A stretch of DNA of 64,000 bases from Druceiella hillmani (GCA_039881145.1 JAYKKI010000061.1:10824001-10888000); one strand, 5' to 3'. Positions 24,003 through 37,764 are shown, counted from the first letter of the stretch. Notes: generated from the sequence alone by a model not told the origin. Translations and numbers: made by a program.

Positions 24003-24600
24003 TTGCGAGGACCAAATTGGCAATGTTTAAAATAACTAAATTGACTTCACCAATTAATTACCGAGTTAAAATTGTGTAAACATCTGAGAGGAGCAAAGTG
24101 GCAATGTTTAAAATAACTAAATTGACTTCACCAATTAATTACCGAGTTAAAATTGTGTAAACATCTGAGAGGAGCAAAGTGGCAATGTTTAAAATAACTG
24201 AATTGACGTCAAAAAAAATAAATATATGAAGTGAAGACCGAATTGGCAATGTTTAAAATAACTAAATTGACTTCACCAATTAATTAGCGAGTTAAAATTG
24301 TATAAACATCTGAGGGGAGCAAAGCGGCAATGTTTAAAATAACTGAATTGACGTCAAAAAAAATAAATATAGAAGCGAGGACCAAAGTGGCAATGTTTAA
24401 AATAACTAAATTTACTTCCCCAATTAATTACCGAGTTAAAATTATGTAAACATTTAAGGGGACCAAAGTGCCAATGTTGAAAATAAGTAGATTGACGTCA
24501 CAATAAAATATATATATGAAGCGAGGACCAAAGTGGCAATGTTTAAAATTGACGTCACAAATAAATAATTAAATTGACGTCTGCAATTACCAACATTGGT
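24003..24600. repeat. Tandem array with alternating 81- and 64-bp units
   Basis: The start ggcaatgtttaaaataact recurs at about 24018, 24100, 24180, 24246, 24327, 24390, 24471 and 24535. Long units contain 'aattgacttcaccaattaatta' and 'ccgagttaaaattgtgtaaa'. Short units carry 'gaattgacgtcaaaaaaaat' and 'gaagcgaggaccaaagt' instead. The alternation long/short gives a composite unit of about 145 bp in the distal half. Confidence 0.85.
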
Positions 24601-24794
24601 ATGTTTCAACGAAACTTTGGTATGTTTCGACGAAACAAAATCATTTTATATAAACACATTGAAACAGGTGTCTTTATTGTTCAGACATAAATTGCACAGT
24701 GAACCACGAACACGAACAAAAATTCAGTATTATCGTTCACTACATATATTTCTTAATATTCTTTATTATATTTATTATTCTTTCCGTGTTACTA

Positions 24795-24796
<2 letters not shown>

Positions 24797-24834
<38 letters not shown>

Positions 24835-24864
24835 ATATATATATATATATATATATTTATATAC

Positions 24865-24911
<47 letters not shown>
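24797..24911. repeat. (TA)n microsatellite
   Basis: About 115 bases of TA with short ttgta/cata interruptions. The Tyr-Ile-rich plus-strand frames through it are artefacts. Confidence 0.95.
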
Positions 24912-24913
<2 letters not shown>

Positions 24914-25049
24914 GGTGGTTGTTATCTGAGCGAAAAAAAAATTTTGTTCAATTTCTAGGGTTCGCTACCGCTAAAGGTAAAACTTGGGAAATAATAAATA
25001 AATTCACATTCGCGATTATATTTTATTCAAATATATCAATTAAGTTCAC

Positions 25050-26550
25050 TTACAAACACATAAAAAACGTCATTTTTACATGAAAAAACAAGTACTCTTC
25101 ATCAGTGGTATGTAATTTGTTATACTCCTCCATAAGTGCTACACCTCGCACTGAAATATCATTCTCAACTCGCATACTATAAGCTATTGCCTTACTTCTT
25201 TTATAACTTTCGTCATTATCCCAGGTTTCTACATCGTTCTTGAGAAAGTCAGGCGCCATACCAGTTATCTGAAACAATCTATATGTATTGCTTGTGATGA
25301 CGTTTCCAAGGTTTATGTTAATAATAGAATCACTTTCCAATGCTATACGCTTAGGACAGTACTCTAGGCCTCCATTTTGTAATGCTTTTACTATATTTTT
25401 TTAACTTTCTAAACTAATTCTGTCGTCAAATAAGGCTAAGCTCACCAATTCTTCGGATAAGTACCAAAATTGTCCCATTTTTTTAGCTACTTTGGATATT
25501 AGCGGATTAATATCTTCATACAGCTTGAGATCTTTCAACAGTTGCAAATCGTTACCAGGTGCTAATGGTGCAGAATGGGATTCATACCAACATTTCACAT
25601 ATATTTGCACTCTAAACACGCAAGTATCTTTTATGCCTTCTGTTCTTTCTTCGACCTCTTAAATTAGTCTCGGAATAAGAACATTTTAAGGAATATATTG
25701 CTTTTGCCATCCACCAAGCTCTATGTAAACCAGCGGGTGTTCTAAAGGATATCACTTTTTCAAGTGTACCCCGTCACCCCAACCCCCCCCCCCCCCCAGA
25801 ATATAATAATTAGCTATAGCAATTCTTTTTGATTGTCCCTCGGCTGGTACAAAGTTAATTCCTGTTTTGAAATAGTAATGACCGCCTCTGTAATATATTT
25901 ACAATCTTTAAATAATAACGGATCAGAAGAAACAGTCCTGAAGTTATTTTAGTTAATTTTTTTCCAATTATCTTTAAACCGTTTGAAAATTGCAATTTCG
26001 TCCTGAAAAAAAATGCCAAAAAAACATTATTTCGAGTATATGATGTCGGCAAGCCAGCCAGAGCGAATCCTTTTCCAACTTTTGTTCTAAAAGTATGCAA
26101 GCTCCATTCCTCGAACCAGTGTTGGATGCCGTAATATCAAAACACAGACCAGACACTAAAATGGGCAATCTATCTACTTTCTCGTGGCCAGAGATATCTT
26201 CACACATCTTGCCATCCTAGTAATCGGTGAGAGGCCCTTCTGGTTTAAATTCTGACTTTAAATATCGTGCTATTTTCTTTCTATGTTATATTCGCTGACG
26301 ACGAATAGAAGAAGTATTAATATTGTATTTTGATGGATCACAATTAGCACTTTTTAGTATAGACGTCAGGATGGTAGCAGATTTTCTATCCCTTAATTTA
26401 GCAACGTCAAGGCTAGCGTACTATATAAACGATCGTCTATAATTTTTTTTCTGTCCCGTTTCGCTGGCGGTGCTTCGAAGTTCGAAGGCTGGCTGTGGAG
26501 AAAGAATCAACCTCTCATCGTCACTACTTCCAATTGCAGATTTATAGTTG
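25050..26550 (-). pseudogene. Broken copy of a multi-copy arthropod/cnidarian ORF family
   Basis: Minus-strand fragments in order are: a Pro/Ser-rich start near 26500; LRDRKSATILTSILKSA and SSIRRQRI near 26290-26410; LTDY-DGKMCEDISGHEKVDR near 26170-26230; ITASNTGSRNGACILLEQKL and LWLACRHHILEIM near 26030-26130; IFKRFKDNWKKI near 25970; AWWMAKAIYSLK near 25700; YVKCWYESHSAPLAPGNDLQ near 25550-25600; WYLSEELVSLALFDD near 25430; and ISVRGVALMEEYN near 25120-25160. These blocks follow the order I remember for a large, uncharacterised family seen in many copies in aphid, hydra and other invertebrate genomes, probably carried by a mobile element. Stops, frameshifts and a 15-base C run (25783-25797) break it. 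Function unknown. Confidence 0.7.
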
Positions 26551-26559
26551 ACCTTATTA

Positions 26560-28848
26560 TCAAAGCCAAAAAAAAAACTTAAATATATCGAATACAATTT
26601 ACTTAATATTTATTTCAAATTCTCTAGTTACATTCAAGTAATTTTAACTTACCCAATATGGTCTGTATTATAAACTCCCTTAACTTGCTGTCTGTTATCG
26701 TCAAATCTTTATAGCATTGTTGATTTATTTTTCATTAAATCTCAGCCAGGATCGACTGTAATCAAATGCATTCACATTTACTGCAATTAAGCAGAATAAA
26801 ATAAATGCACTTAAATAACTCATCTTCATAACATATAACCGTCTTGAACAAGTCACTATATAAAAATATTACATTTTCTAATTTTGATGTTGATATAAAG
26901 TTGATGCACCATGAAAAATCGAAGCAAACATTTTTATTTAATCTACAATATTTTCATAATGACGATGAATGATGTTTACACAATTTTAACAACTGTGTAT
27001 TGAAATTGAAATGTCTGTTTTACGCTTGTTTGATTCTCGCCTGTACGTAAATAATTTTAATGATGGATGAATTATTTTTAGCTTTATTTTTTCCCTATAC
27101 TTGGAATAAAAACAAATTAATTTGTATATTGTACACTTATTGAGGTAAATTGAAAATAATATGTGTATTCGCAGTTGTTTTTATGAACTCGGTTGTTTGG
27201 ATATAAAAGAAGCACATTGTTAACTTTTCAAGTGGTTTCATTAAGGTCACTCGATTCCAAAAATTGTTCCTCGAGCAGCAGTGCAGGAAACGGGTCTACT
27301 TATCTACCTTTATGGGTACCAAGCCCAAAGGATGCTTGCATCCACCATTAAAAACGGTATCGGTAACAATTAGAATTATCTGAATATTATAATTTTAAAT
27401 CTTGGTTTCGTGGCCTAGACTGCGTAAGGCCAAATAACGTTTTGGATACGCACTGAGTGGACCATAAATCCATATATTTATTCCTAAAAATGATGGATGA
27501 TATGAACCATAAAAGCCACGACATCAAAATTTCGACGCTTGCTTATCCGCTATAGACTACGTGAGATCAGCTCCCACTATCTGATAACTTGATGGAGCCC
27601 ATAGAGTAACACAAAAGAACAGTGTACGGTATCACTCGTCATCTTCAGAATTTCATGAGATTGCCAAAATTTCTAATGTACCACAAACTTTGCATTTTTA
27701 ACTATAAGTTAGCACCAATTATGATATCATAGATGACAAATTGAAAGGATATATAAAACGAATTTTAAAACCTAATATTTTAAGACTGATGTATTACTTT
27801 AAATACGTACATTTTAGGCCCAATTAAAGTAACGGCACTCTATTAAGTACCAAAAGTGGCCCGTATACATACTATGCGATCAGTGCTTTAATAACTCTAC
27901 GATAGGAAATTTATATTAGCATTGCACAAAATTTTCCTACCTAATAAAACACTAAATGCTTGATTAACTAAATTTTTAATTTACTCATAAAATTTCAATT
28001 TCCATTCGAATAGTAGGAATGTATCCGCGTCTTTAAATAGGATCTGAAACAGATGTCACATTTAATTTATAAGATTTAATATTAATTTAAGGCTTCGTCG
28101 CTCTGTCGCATATCGTTCACATTATTTAAAGTCTTCGCTTTGCCAAACAGTAAATGTGGTTAGCCAACCAATTGTTGATAAAAAATTGTTTTTTATGTTC
28201 AATATTAATGGCTAAAAAATTTACCTATTCGGTAGTTTCGGAAAAAAAAATTTTTATTCATAAACTTTTTCTGAAAAAATGTTTATTAAAAATTATTAAC
28301 TGAAATGAAATGAAATTTGGTTAAAATAACGTTTATCTTTAAAAGGATATCCATTACAATACTTGATAAAAACTGCAACACTTCACAGCCTGACATCATA
28401 TTCATAACCTTATGAAGAGTTTTGAAGTTTCAGAAGAAGTTTTGTTTAGTTTCCTGGTATATTTGCTTTTCTTTTTAAATTCACGAAAATTAGTTGACAT
28501 ACAATTCAATTTTATTATTAGTTTTTGCATGAATTTGCAATGTGATGGCTTATTTTTTTCAGATTGTCATCGACTATCTAGTTGCATATATATAGTACAA
28601 TTATCTATAATAACGTCAACGTACTTTAGGAGAAAGTCAGTAATCTAGGTGTTTTTGTGACGAACGCAAGGGAAAACTATTGTAGATACATCAACATTAA
28701 GTTTGTGAAATTATAGGTATTAAAAAAGATAATGTCCTTTTCAGGGACAACACGTATATAAAATTTCTTATAACAGATGAGCCAGAATAATTATTTTAAG
28801 TTAGAAAAAAATAGTTTGTTGAACAAAAATTGTGAAGTATCTTTTTAG
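26560..28848. other. Intergenic DNA, nothing recognised
   Basis: AT-rich sequence with a slightly less AT-rich patch at 27240-27660. On the minus strand that patch reads NGGCKHPLGLVPIKVDK in one short frame; this is not assignable. The 28412-28648 (+) frame has no motif. Confidence 0.4.
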
Positions 28849-30244
28849 GTTAATCGTTTTTTGCACACTGAAATAAATATTCTCCGATATTATCTATTCG
28901 GGTTTAATAAATTTGACCTTGGATTTAAATTACAAGCAGTTAGTTTTTTTTATGCAACTGATGGACTCTATTAAAAAATTAATGTGAAATTAAATATAAA
29001 ATCAGGAAAGTCTTTTGTCAAAACAATTATGAATACATGGCTTGCTTGAAAATTTGCGAGGAAAACCACATTAGGAATTTCACTCGAAAATTGAAGATAA
29101 CGAGTGCTGTTTATTGCGATATTTATAAACATGAGTTGCGTATTTTTACAGATATTCTATATTTAATTACACTTGTAACGGCACAAGTTGTTGTGTCGAG
29201 CGGATAAAAAACGTTTAGGTTACGTAGCCAAATAGTGAAAATGGAACCTTTATAACATCATCATACTTATATATCCGTCCGTTTGTTACAACAACACAAC
29301 TCTTTTAACTTAAGTCCGATAATAACTCATTTTATCAATGGATAGAAATAAAGATCACATCGAGCGTCAAGTATCGTAGAAAATAGTTCTTTCAAAGTAC
29401 AATCGAAAATGTCACATTCAGTTCTTCTTACAGTACCTTCTTTGCGAGAAATTGGTCTCTTAAATATGACATAATGTATAAAAAATTACTAGAGGCCAAT
29501 TAATAAATACAATAAAGGAAAATTGTTTGCTTAACTGACATTAACATGTTTAAGAGATATCTCTTTAATTTCTTAATCTTATCATAAATTTATCTAATTA
29601 GGCAACCATGTCTTTATCCTTACGTCTTTCAAACATGTATTAGACAATTGATATGTATAATAACCTTTATGTATATCTAAGCGGATACGAAATACTCTTA
29701 GTAAGAGTTCTACTCATACTTAAAGAATTTACTTCCTTTTGAGGTACCGAATTCTGTAACGGCTGTAAGTAAAACAACATTTCTTTTTTACCTATTTGAC
29801 GTTAATTACAAGCAAACTTGCCTAGTAAATATATTCAATTTGCGTAAAAAGTTTAATGAGTTGAAAAATATCAAAACATCCGAGTTCTGCAAGGAAATAA
29901 TTTAGATTTATATTTACATAATATTAATTTCAGTAAATGAGCTGAAACTACTTATGGAACAAACAGTTAAAAATTTAATTACGTTTAAAATAAAAAAATA
30001 TTTAGTTGAACTGTAGCTTACAAAATTTGCTCAATAACATTTTTTTAAGCGACCATAAAGCTTCTAATTTATATTTTATATACGTTTTGATGGAAAATAA
30101 TGAATTTAGCATACTTACAGGGAATCATTTAAGTTCCAAAATTCAGCGGAGCTGAAGTTGAAAACAAAAAAAATTGCTATTGTGCTCCTATGGTTGTAAT
30201 CTTGTGGGCAATAAGTATTAAAAAAACCTAACAAGCATGGATAG

Positions 30245-33200
30245 AACTCGCACTATAAATATTCAGTACATATTTAGGTAATAACTAACATTTAAATGTC
30301 GATAGTATTGTCATTAAACTATTTACAAATATTAATTTTTCACAACGGTAAATACATTGCAATTACATTTTTCACAGGCATAAAGACGCGATGCATATTT
30401 CACAAAATATAAGATCGGGAATAATCGCTAAAATTTTACTGTAATCTTGTAATCAGATTTTTCGAAACATATTGTCTATTACACTATAAACTATTATCTA
30501 TTACATTATACATTATACATATTATCTATTACATTATAAACTATTTACAAATATTAATTTTTCACAACGTAAATACATTGCAATTACATATTTCACAGGC
30601 ATAAAGACGTAGTGCGTATTTCACAAAATATAAGATCGGGAATAATCGCTAAAATTTTACTGTAATCTTCTAGTCAGATTATACGAAACATATTATCTAT
30701 TACACTATAAACTATTATCTATTAAGTTATACATTTTACATATTATCTATTACATTATAAACTATTTACAAATATTAATTTTTCACAACGTAAATACATT
30801 GCAATTACATATTTCACAGGCATAAAGACGTAGTGCGTATTTCACAAAATATTAGATCGGGAATAATCGCTAAAATTTTACTGTAATCTTGTAATCAGAT
30901 TTTACGAAACATATTATCTATTACACTATAAACTATTATCTATTAAGTTATACATTATACATATTATCTATTACATTATAAACTATTTACAAATATTAAT
31001 TTTTCACAACGTAAATACATTGCAATTACATATTTCACAGGCATAAAGACGTAGTGCGTATTTCACAAAATATAAGATCGGGAATAATCGCTAAAATTTT
31101 ACTGTAATCTTCTAATCAGATTTTACGAAACATATTATCTATTACACTATAAACTATTATCTATTACATTATACATATTATCTATTACATTATAAACTAT
31201 TTACAAATATTAATTTTTCACAACGTAAATACATTGCAATTACATATTTCACAGGCATAAAGACGTAGTGCGTATTTCACAAAATATAAGATCGGGAATA
31301 ATCGCTAAAATTTTACTGTAATCTTCTAATCAGATTTTACGAAACATATTATCTATTACACTATAAACTATTATCTATTACATTATACATATTATCTATT
31401 ACATTATAAACTATTTACAAATATTAATTTTTCACAACGTAAATACATTGCAATTACATATTTCACAGGCATAAAGACGTAGTGCGTATTTCACAAAATA
31501 TAAGATCGGGAATAATCGCTAAAATTTTACTGTAATCTTCTAATCAGATTTTACGAAACATATTGTCTATTACACTATAAACTATTATCTATTACATTAT
31601 ACATTATACATATTATCTATTACATTATAAACTATTTACAAATATTAATTTTTCACAACGTAAATACATTGCAATTACATATTTCACAGGCATAAAGACG
31701 TAGTGCGTATTTCACAAAATATAAGATCGGGAATAATCGCTAAAATTTTACTGTAATCTTCTAGTCAGATTATACGAAACATATTATCTTTTACACTATA
31801 AACTATTATCTATTACATTATACATATTATCTATTACATTATAAACTATTTACAAATATTAATTTTTCACAACGTAAATACATTGCAATTACATATTTCA
31901 CAGGCATAAAGACGTAGTGCGTATTTCACAAAATATAAGATCGGGAATAATCGCTAAAATTTTACTGTAATCTTCTAATCAGATTTTACGAAACATATTG
32001 TCTATTACACTATAAACTATTATCTATTACATTATACATTATACATATTATCTATTACATTATAAACTATTTACAAATATTAATTTTTCACAACGTAAAT
32101 ACATTGCAATTACATATTTCACAGGCATAAAGACGTAGTGCGTATTTCACAAAATATAAGATCGGGAATAATCGCTAAAATTTTACTGTAATCTTCTAAT
32201 CAGATTTTACGAAACATATTATCTTTTACACTATAAACTATTATCTATTACATTATACATATTATCTATTACATTATAAACTATTTACAAATATTAATTT
32301 TTCACAACGTAAATACATTGCAATTACATATTTCAAAGGCATAAAGACGTAGTGCGTATTTCACAAAATATAAGATCGGGAATAATCGCTAAAATTTTAC
32401 TGTAATCTTCTAATCAGATTTTACGAAACATATTGTCTATTACACTATAAACTATTATCTATTACATTATACATTATACATATTATCTATTACATTATAA
32501 ACTATTTACAAATATTAATTTTTCACAACGTAAATACATTGCAATTACATATTTCACAGGCATAAAGACGTAGTGCGTATTTCACAAAATATAAGATCGG
32601 GAATAATCGCTAAAATTTTACTGTAATCTTCTAATCAGATTTTACGAAACATATTTTTATGACTTTTACTCAGTAGCTTCGAAAATAGGGATGTGCATGC
32701 TGTATGTTCGCCTATTTTTTGGGATACATTGTTAAATCATAAAGAAATTATTTTTATATTCCTTGTAATAATCGCTTTGAAATGATAACCCACATGATAA
32801 ATGAAACGAACAAAAAGTTAAAACCTATATTTACACCCTCTCTCAATCTTATATAAACATTTTTAAAAAGAGAGCTAGTGCGAAATTTGTGGGTCGATAT
32901 AATGTATTACTATTCATAACTTTTAATTTCTACGTTGCGTGGTTTCTGAGAAAATTGGCTGTGCATACAGAAAAACTTAAATACTATCCTAACATAATAC
33001 TACCCTACTTACTGTATACAATATCTTATAGGAGTATGAACATTGTGTTTATCTCAAAAATTATGACTGCGCTAGTAAGTGGATTTCTTGAAACTCATAT
33101 TTTTTCCATAAACTTGGGTTGAATATTTTCGGAAATAATGGGAGAACGTATTTTTTGCATATTTTTTCAGTACGTCTCTGAATATGTAATATTTAATATT

Positions 33201-33665
33201 ACAAAAATGAATTAGACTGTTGTAACTAAACCTTTCAATCTATACGTCTTAAAACCCATATTTTTTCTATAAACTTGGATTGAATATTTTCGAAAATAAG
33301 GGGAGAACATATTTTTTACATATTCTTTCAGTACGTCTCTGAATATGTAATATTTAATATTGCAAAAAAGAATTAGACTGGTAACTAAACTTTTCTCCTA
33401 TCTACCCCAATATATATGGAATTAACAAGAAATCGGGAGTACTTATTTTAACGCTCAGAAAATTTTGAAATATACATTTCTGAATTTTAGCTATTGAGAT
33501 TTGTGCAGGTTAATATGAGTTATTATAATGCTAAATTTCAAGTTTTACGTCAAGTAGTTCTTGAGAAAAACGGCTAGTACGGACAGACAGAGAGAGACAC
33601 GTGAGTGATCTTATGAGATTCTCATTTTTCCTTTTGAGGAAAGGAAAAAATTATAATTTATTTTT
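30245..33665 (+). mobile_element. Dispersed repeat in copy A, interrupted by its own satellite
   Basis: The 5' part begins near 30280 ('taacatttaaatgtcgatag'). The 3' part runs from about 32650 ('gacttttactcagtagcttc') to about 33660 and ends with the stacked acag/agag stretch, 'cacgtgagtgatcttatgag' and 'ttccttttgagg'. The satellite occupies the middle. The 33130-33400 part contains an internal duplication (two copies of 'cttggrttgaatattttcg...ctctgaatatgtaatattt'). No coding capacity was seen. Confidence 0.7.
30317..32650 (+). repeat. Satellite array, about 217-bp monomer, 11 units
   Basis: Units start with actatttacaaatattaatt at about 30317, 30540, 30761, 30982, 31196, 31410, 31631, 31845, 32067, 32280 and 32501. 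Two length classes, about 214 and 221 bp, differ by one 7-bp cattata step and by linked substitutions (attgtctatt versus attatctttt). From 31410 they alternate strictly, giving a higher-order dimer of about 435 bp. About 160 bp of the monomer matches the dispersed repeat; the other 55 bp is an AT-rich linker of tatctattacattata repeats. Confidence 0.95.
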
Positions 33666-33960
33666 CCCTTATCTCAAAAGGAAAAACCCACAGACTGACG
33701 TAAACCAAACAGTGTTCAGTATAATTAAAATTAAATAAAGCAGGGGAAATTTGTATTTTTATTTAATTTTTTTTTTATTTTTCCTGACTGCTTTTCTGAA
33801 AACTTGAAACTTGCGTTTTTTATATAGCCTAGCTGGAAAAATGCTGCAAATGACCAAAAAATAAACGGGTAAAACTCACACTTGATCAGGTGGTTGAAAC
33901 TCACACTTGGTTTCCGATTTTAATTTTCGCTTCCGATGAGCTATTTTATACTTAATAAAT

Positions 33961-33971
33961 GTGTATATATG

Positions 33972-34025
<54 letters not shown>
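33961..34025. repeat. (TA)n microsatellite, expanded only in copy A
   Basis: About 60 bases of TA. The matching position in copy B (40381-40394) has only about 14 bases. Confidence 0.95.
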
Positions 34026-34026
<1 letters not shown>

Positions 34027-35425
34027 TGGCATTATTATTTATACTGATCTAATAATAAGTAGTATTTTTTCAGTTTCTAATATCGTTATCAGAATTTAAA
34101 AGTTGCAGTAATTTAGGTATAGTCGTATCTTCAACACCTCTGCCTGCCCATCACACATGCTAACGTACATGAACACCTATATCAAAATACGGTACCTGTC
34201 TTTAAAAATACTCGTTTACTATCTACCAAGACCATATTATTTGGTAAACTAAATCACGGTTTTATCCATGTACAAACTAGTAAGTTTTGTTAAGTCTCCT
34301 AATCCCACATTTACTCTACCTGTTTTTCCCCCTTTGTCCTTCATTTTTTTTATGTTTCTGCTCGCGTATAAAATTGAGGAAGTATTTATAAAATGCAGCA
34401 ACTCGAGAACTGATATTTACTAATTGTAAACTCACTTAGCGCCACACTTGTCGATGTGCAACAATTTTAAAGTTCATGCGCCTTATCTTGATCGCTTACA
34501 TTATATTTTACCTAAAATTAAAATATATGTTTTATATTTTTAATAGTCAATTTTGTTCTGTTTTATTAAAACTACATTGTTGCAAAAGTGAGAAATATTG
34601 ATGTTGGTTCAGTTTTAATTCGGATTGTATCCATTGTCCAAACCAGCTAACCAGAATGATTGTGTGCAATTATTTTATCTTCCACATGCGGCTTTAACTA
34701 AGCAGAAATAACTCGTGATTATTAATTAAGGACGATTACTGCGTTCTAATAAGCACTTTGATTGGTCTAATTTGTTTTTGCTTGTAAATTAAAACAGGGC
34801 GCAAAAATATGACCACAAAAATGAGAATGAGGAATTTAATCAATAAAAAAGATACTTCCCTGACATTTTCTAAATATGCTGAAGTGCATGCTTTATCCAC
34901 CCCTCTCTCTAATGCATGTACTCTGAAAGTAAACCTTTTAGAATATACGTAAAATTGATAATTGAATTGAGTACCAACTACAAATATGAAAATTAAAGGT
35001 CTAATAGTTTTTCTAATGAATCATGAAAATAAAATAACTTTGTACTGAGAAAAAATATTTTAATCTATTGTATTAAATTTACTGCTTATCAATTATAAAT
35101 TGCTTGCCAATAAAAAGCTATCAATAACAATTTTTTCGTTTTATTTCTTTCCTTGCAACCGCCTTTCAATTATTTTTAAAATAATACGACATCATATATT
35201 GAATATTAGAAAGTATTATTGTAATTCAGTTATAAACTTGGAATAACAAAATGTGCTATAAAATATTCATATACATTCACCTGTGGATATCTCCTGTTCC
35301 TTGTTCATAAATGCCGATGAGAGATTCACGAATCTTTGAACTTAATGATTTGCAAATAAAACAAACCAGATAAATTATTGAATTAATTGTAAGATTAATA
35401 TGCGTAATGCCATCCATTATAGTAA

Positions 35426-35680
35426 TTATAAAAGCAATTTTTTTCTGTAATTATGTTTGTACCTAAACGTCAAATTACCATATCTTCTTTTTAGTTGCTG
35501 AATTGCAATGAAACATAGCCTAGGTATCGCCATAGACTCAATGTCCACACTCCTTTCGCCAATGTATGTCTGTTTGAAAGACTTCATTGCGCCATACGAA
35601 ATAGGCATAGCGCCATTTATTGTTGTTAATGTACAATAATTTTTGTAATCAGTACGCATTGAATAGCTAGGCGTAGGCAT
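35426..35680 (-). other. 84-codon ORF, copy A, unrecognised
   Basis: An ATG-initiated minus-strand frame kept open in both duplicates (partner at 41779-42033). Of five substitutions in 252 bases, three are synonymous and two change residues (Tyr/Asp, Arg/Ser), which is too few to show constraint. A possible acceptor (ttaatttacatcgcag) lies about 20 bases upstream of the ATG. No motif was recognised. Confidence 0.2.
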
Positions 35681-37764
35681 TTCTTTGTTGTTGTACTACT
35701 GCGATGTAAATTAATATTCACAAATATCCTCTAAAAGAATGACCTGTTTCAGATAAAATAAATATTAAATATTATGTAATGTCAAGCCCTATGTTATTCA
35801 AAAGTTCCATTTCAACTTAGTCCATAGTTCTTACGCAATGCATGTTTAAAGAAATACACAAACAGACAAAGAGAAAAACATACAAAAACTGAAAAAAACA
35901 ATACTTTCATGTTATATTACGGATATTAGGTGTCTCTAAATCATTATATTACGAGTGCGAACGTATATTTCTTTGCCCTTCTTTCACATCGCAACGCAGC
36001 AACAGGGTAATATGTGTTTTGGTACAGAAAATTATATAGCGGGTGGGCAATACCACAAACTAATTTTTATTGGGAAATCTCATCCTTACTGATATCCAAA
36101 TCTTCTTTAACATATAAATGCGAACGTATGTTTGTCCATATTTCAGGTCGTAACGGAGGAAAATATCAAAGAGATTATTTCCATAAAGATAGTTACTGAA
36201 CCGAGAAATGATATAAACTGCTTTTACCTCGGGAAATCTCATTTGAACGGAAAAAGTGTACAAAAGGAATAAGGAAGCTGCTGCTTGTGTTATGACGTCA
36301 CGGAATTAAAGGCTCATTATCTAGTTGGCGCTATCGAATAAAATATACTATATGGCACTGCATGTTTTAATTTCGCCCTGTAAGTTCGAAACTATAATCG
36401 CGTGAGAGAAGGAGCTGGTAAAAGTTAGTATGTATAGGTGAAACAGATACGTATTTTAGATATTTTTGTACCAAATTTAAAAATTAGTTGTATTCTGAAT
36501 ATTATCTTGTAGTTAATCGTTTTTTCCACACTGAAATAAATATTCTCCGATATTATCTATTCGGGTTTAATAAATTTGACCTTGGATTTAAATTACAAGC
36601 AGTTAGTTTTTTTTTATGCAACTGATGGACTCTATTAAAAAATTAATGTGAAATTAAATATAAAATCAGGAAAGTCTTTTGTCAAAACAATTATGAATAC
36701 ATGGCTTGCTTGAAAATTTGCGAGGAAAACCACATTGGGAATTTCACTCGAAAATTGAAGATAACGAGTGCTGTTTATTGCGATATTTATAAACATGAGT
36801 TGCGTATTTTTACAGATATTCTATATTTAATTACACTTGTAACGGCACAAGTTGTTGTGTCGAGCGGATAAAAAACGTTTAGGTTACGTAGCCAAATAGT
36901 GAAAATGGAACCTTTATAACATCATCATACTTATATATCCGTCCGTTTGTTACAACAACACAACTCTTTTAACTTAAGTCCGATAATAACTCAATTTATC
37001 AATGGATAGAAATAAAGATCACATCGAGCGTCAAGTATCGTAGAAAATAGTTCTTTCAAAGCACAATCGAAAATGTCACATTCAGTTCTTGTTACAGTAC
37101 CTTCTTCGCGAGAAATTGGTCTCTTAAATATGACATAATGTATAAAAAATTACTAGAGGCCAATTAATAAATACAATAAAGGAAAATTGTTTGCTTAACT
37201 GACATTAACATGTTAAAGAGATATCTCTTTAATTTCTTAATCTTATCATAAATTTATCTAATTAGGCAACCATGTCTTTATCCTTACGTCTTTCAAACAT
37301 GTATTAGACATTTGATATGTATAATAACCTTTATGTATATCTAAGCGGATACGAAATACTCTTAGTAAGAGTTCTACTCATACTTAAAGAATTTACTTCC
37401 TTTTGAGGTACCGAATTCTGTAACGGCTGTAAGTAAAACAACATTTCTTTTTTACCTATTTGACGTTAATTACAAGCAAACTTGCCTAGGAAATATGTCC
37501 AATTTGCGTAAAAAGTTTAATGAGTTGAAAAATATCAAAACATCTGAGTTCTGCAAGGAAATCATTAAGATTTATTATTACATAATATTATAGTAAATGA
37601 GCTGAAACTACTTATGGAACAAACAGTTAAAAATTTAATTACATTTAAAATAAAAAATATTTAGTTGAACTGTAGCTTACAAAATTGGCTCAATAACATT
37701 TTTATAAGCGACCATAAAGCTTGTAATTTATATTTTATATAGGATACACGTTTTGATGGAATAT

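Larger units (their letters stand above)
28849..36511 (+). repeat. Tandem segmental duplication, copy A (7.7 kb)
   Basis: It aligns in the same orientation with 36512-42863. Copy A starts at gttaatcgttttttgcacac and ends at ctgaatattatcttg, where copy B begins at once with agttaatcg. By eye the two copies differ by a few percent substitutions. Large differences are three: A has about ten extra satellite units (30317-32650), A has a longer TA run (33961-34025), and A lacks about 1 kb present in B at 37765-38755. Confidence 0.95.

Noticed and set aside
24596..24929. Plus-strand frames rich in Tyr-Ile at the TA microsatellite
   Set aside because: The residues are encoded by (TA)n; the same artefact appears at 18642-18953 on the minus strand.
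35426..35680. 84-codon ORF conserved in both duplicates as evidence of a gene
   Set aside because: The duplicates are only about two percent diverged, so an open frame is expected to persist; the substitutions show no clear constraint. Listed only as a low-confidence feature.
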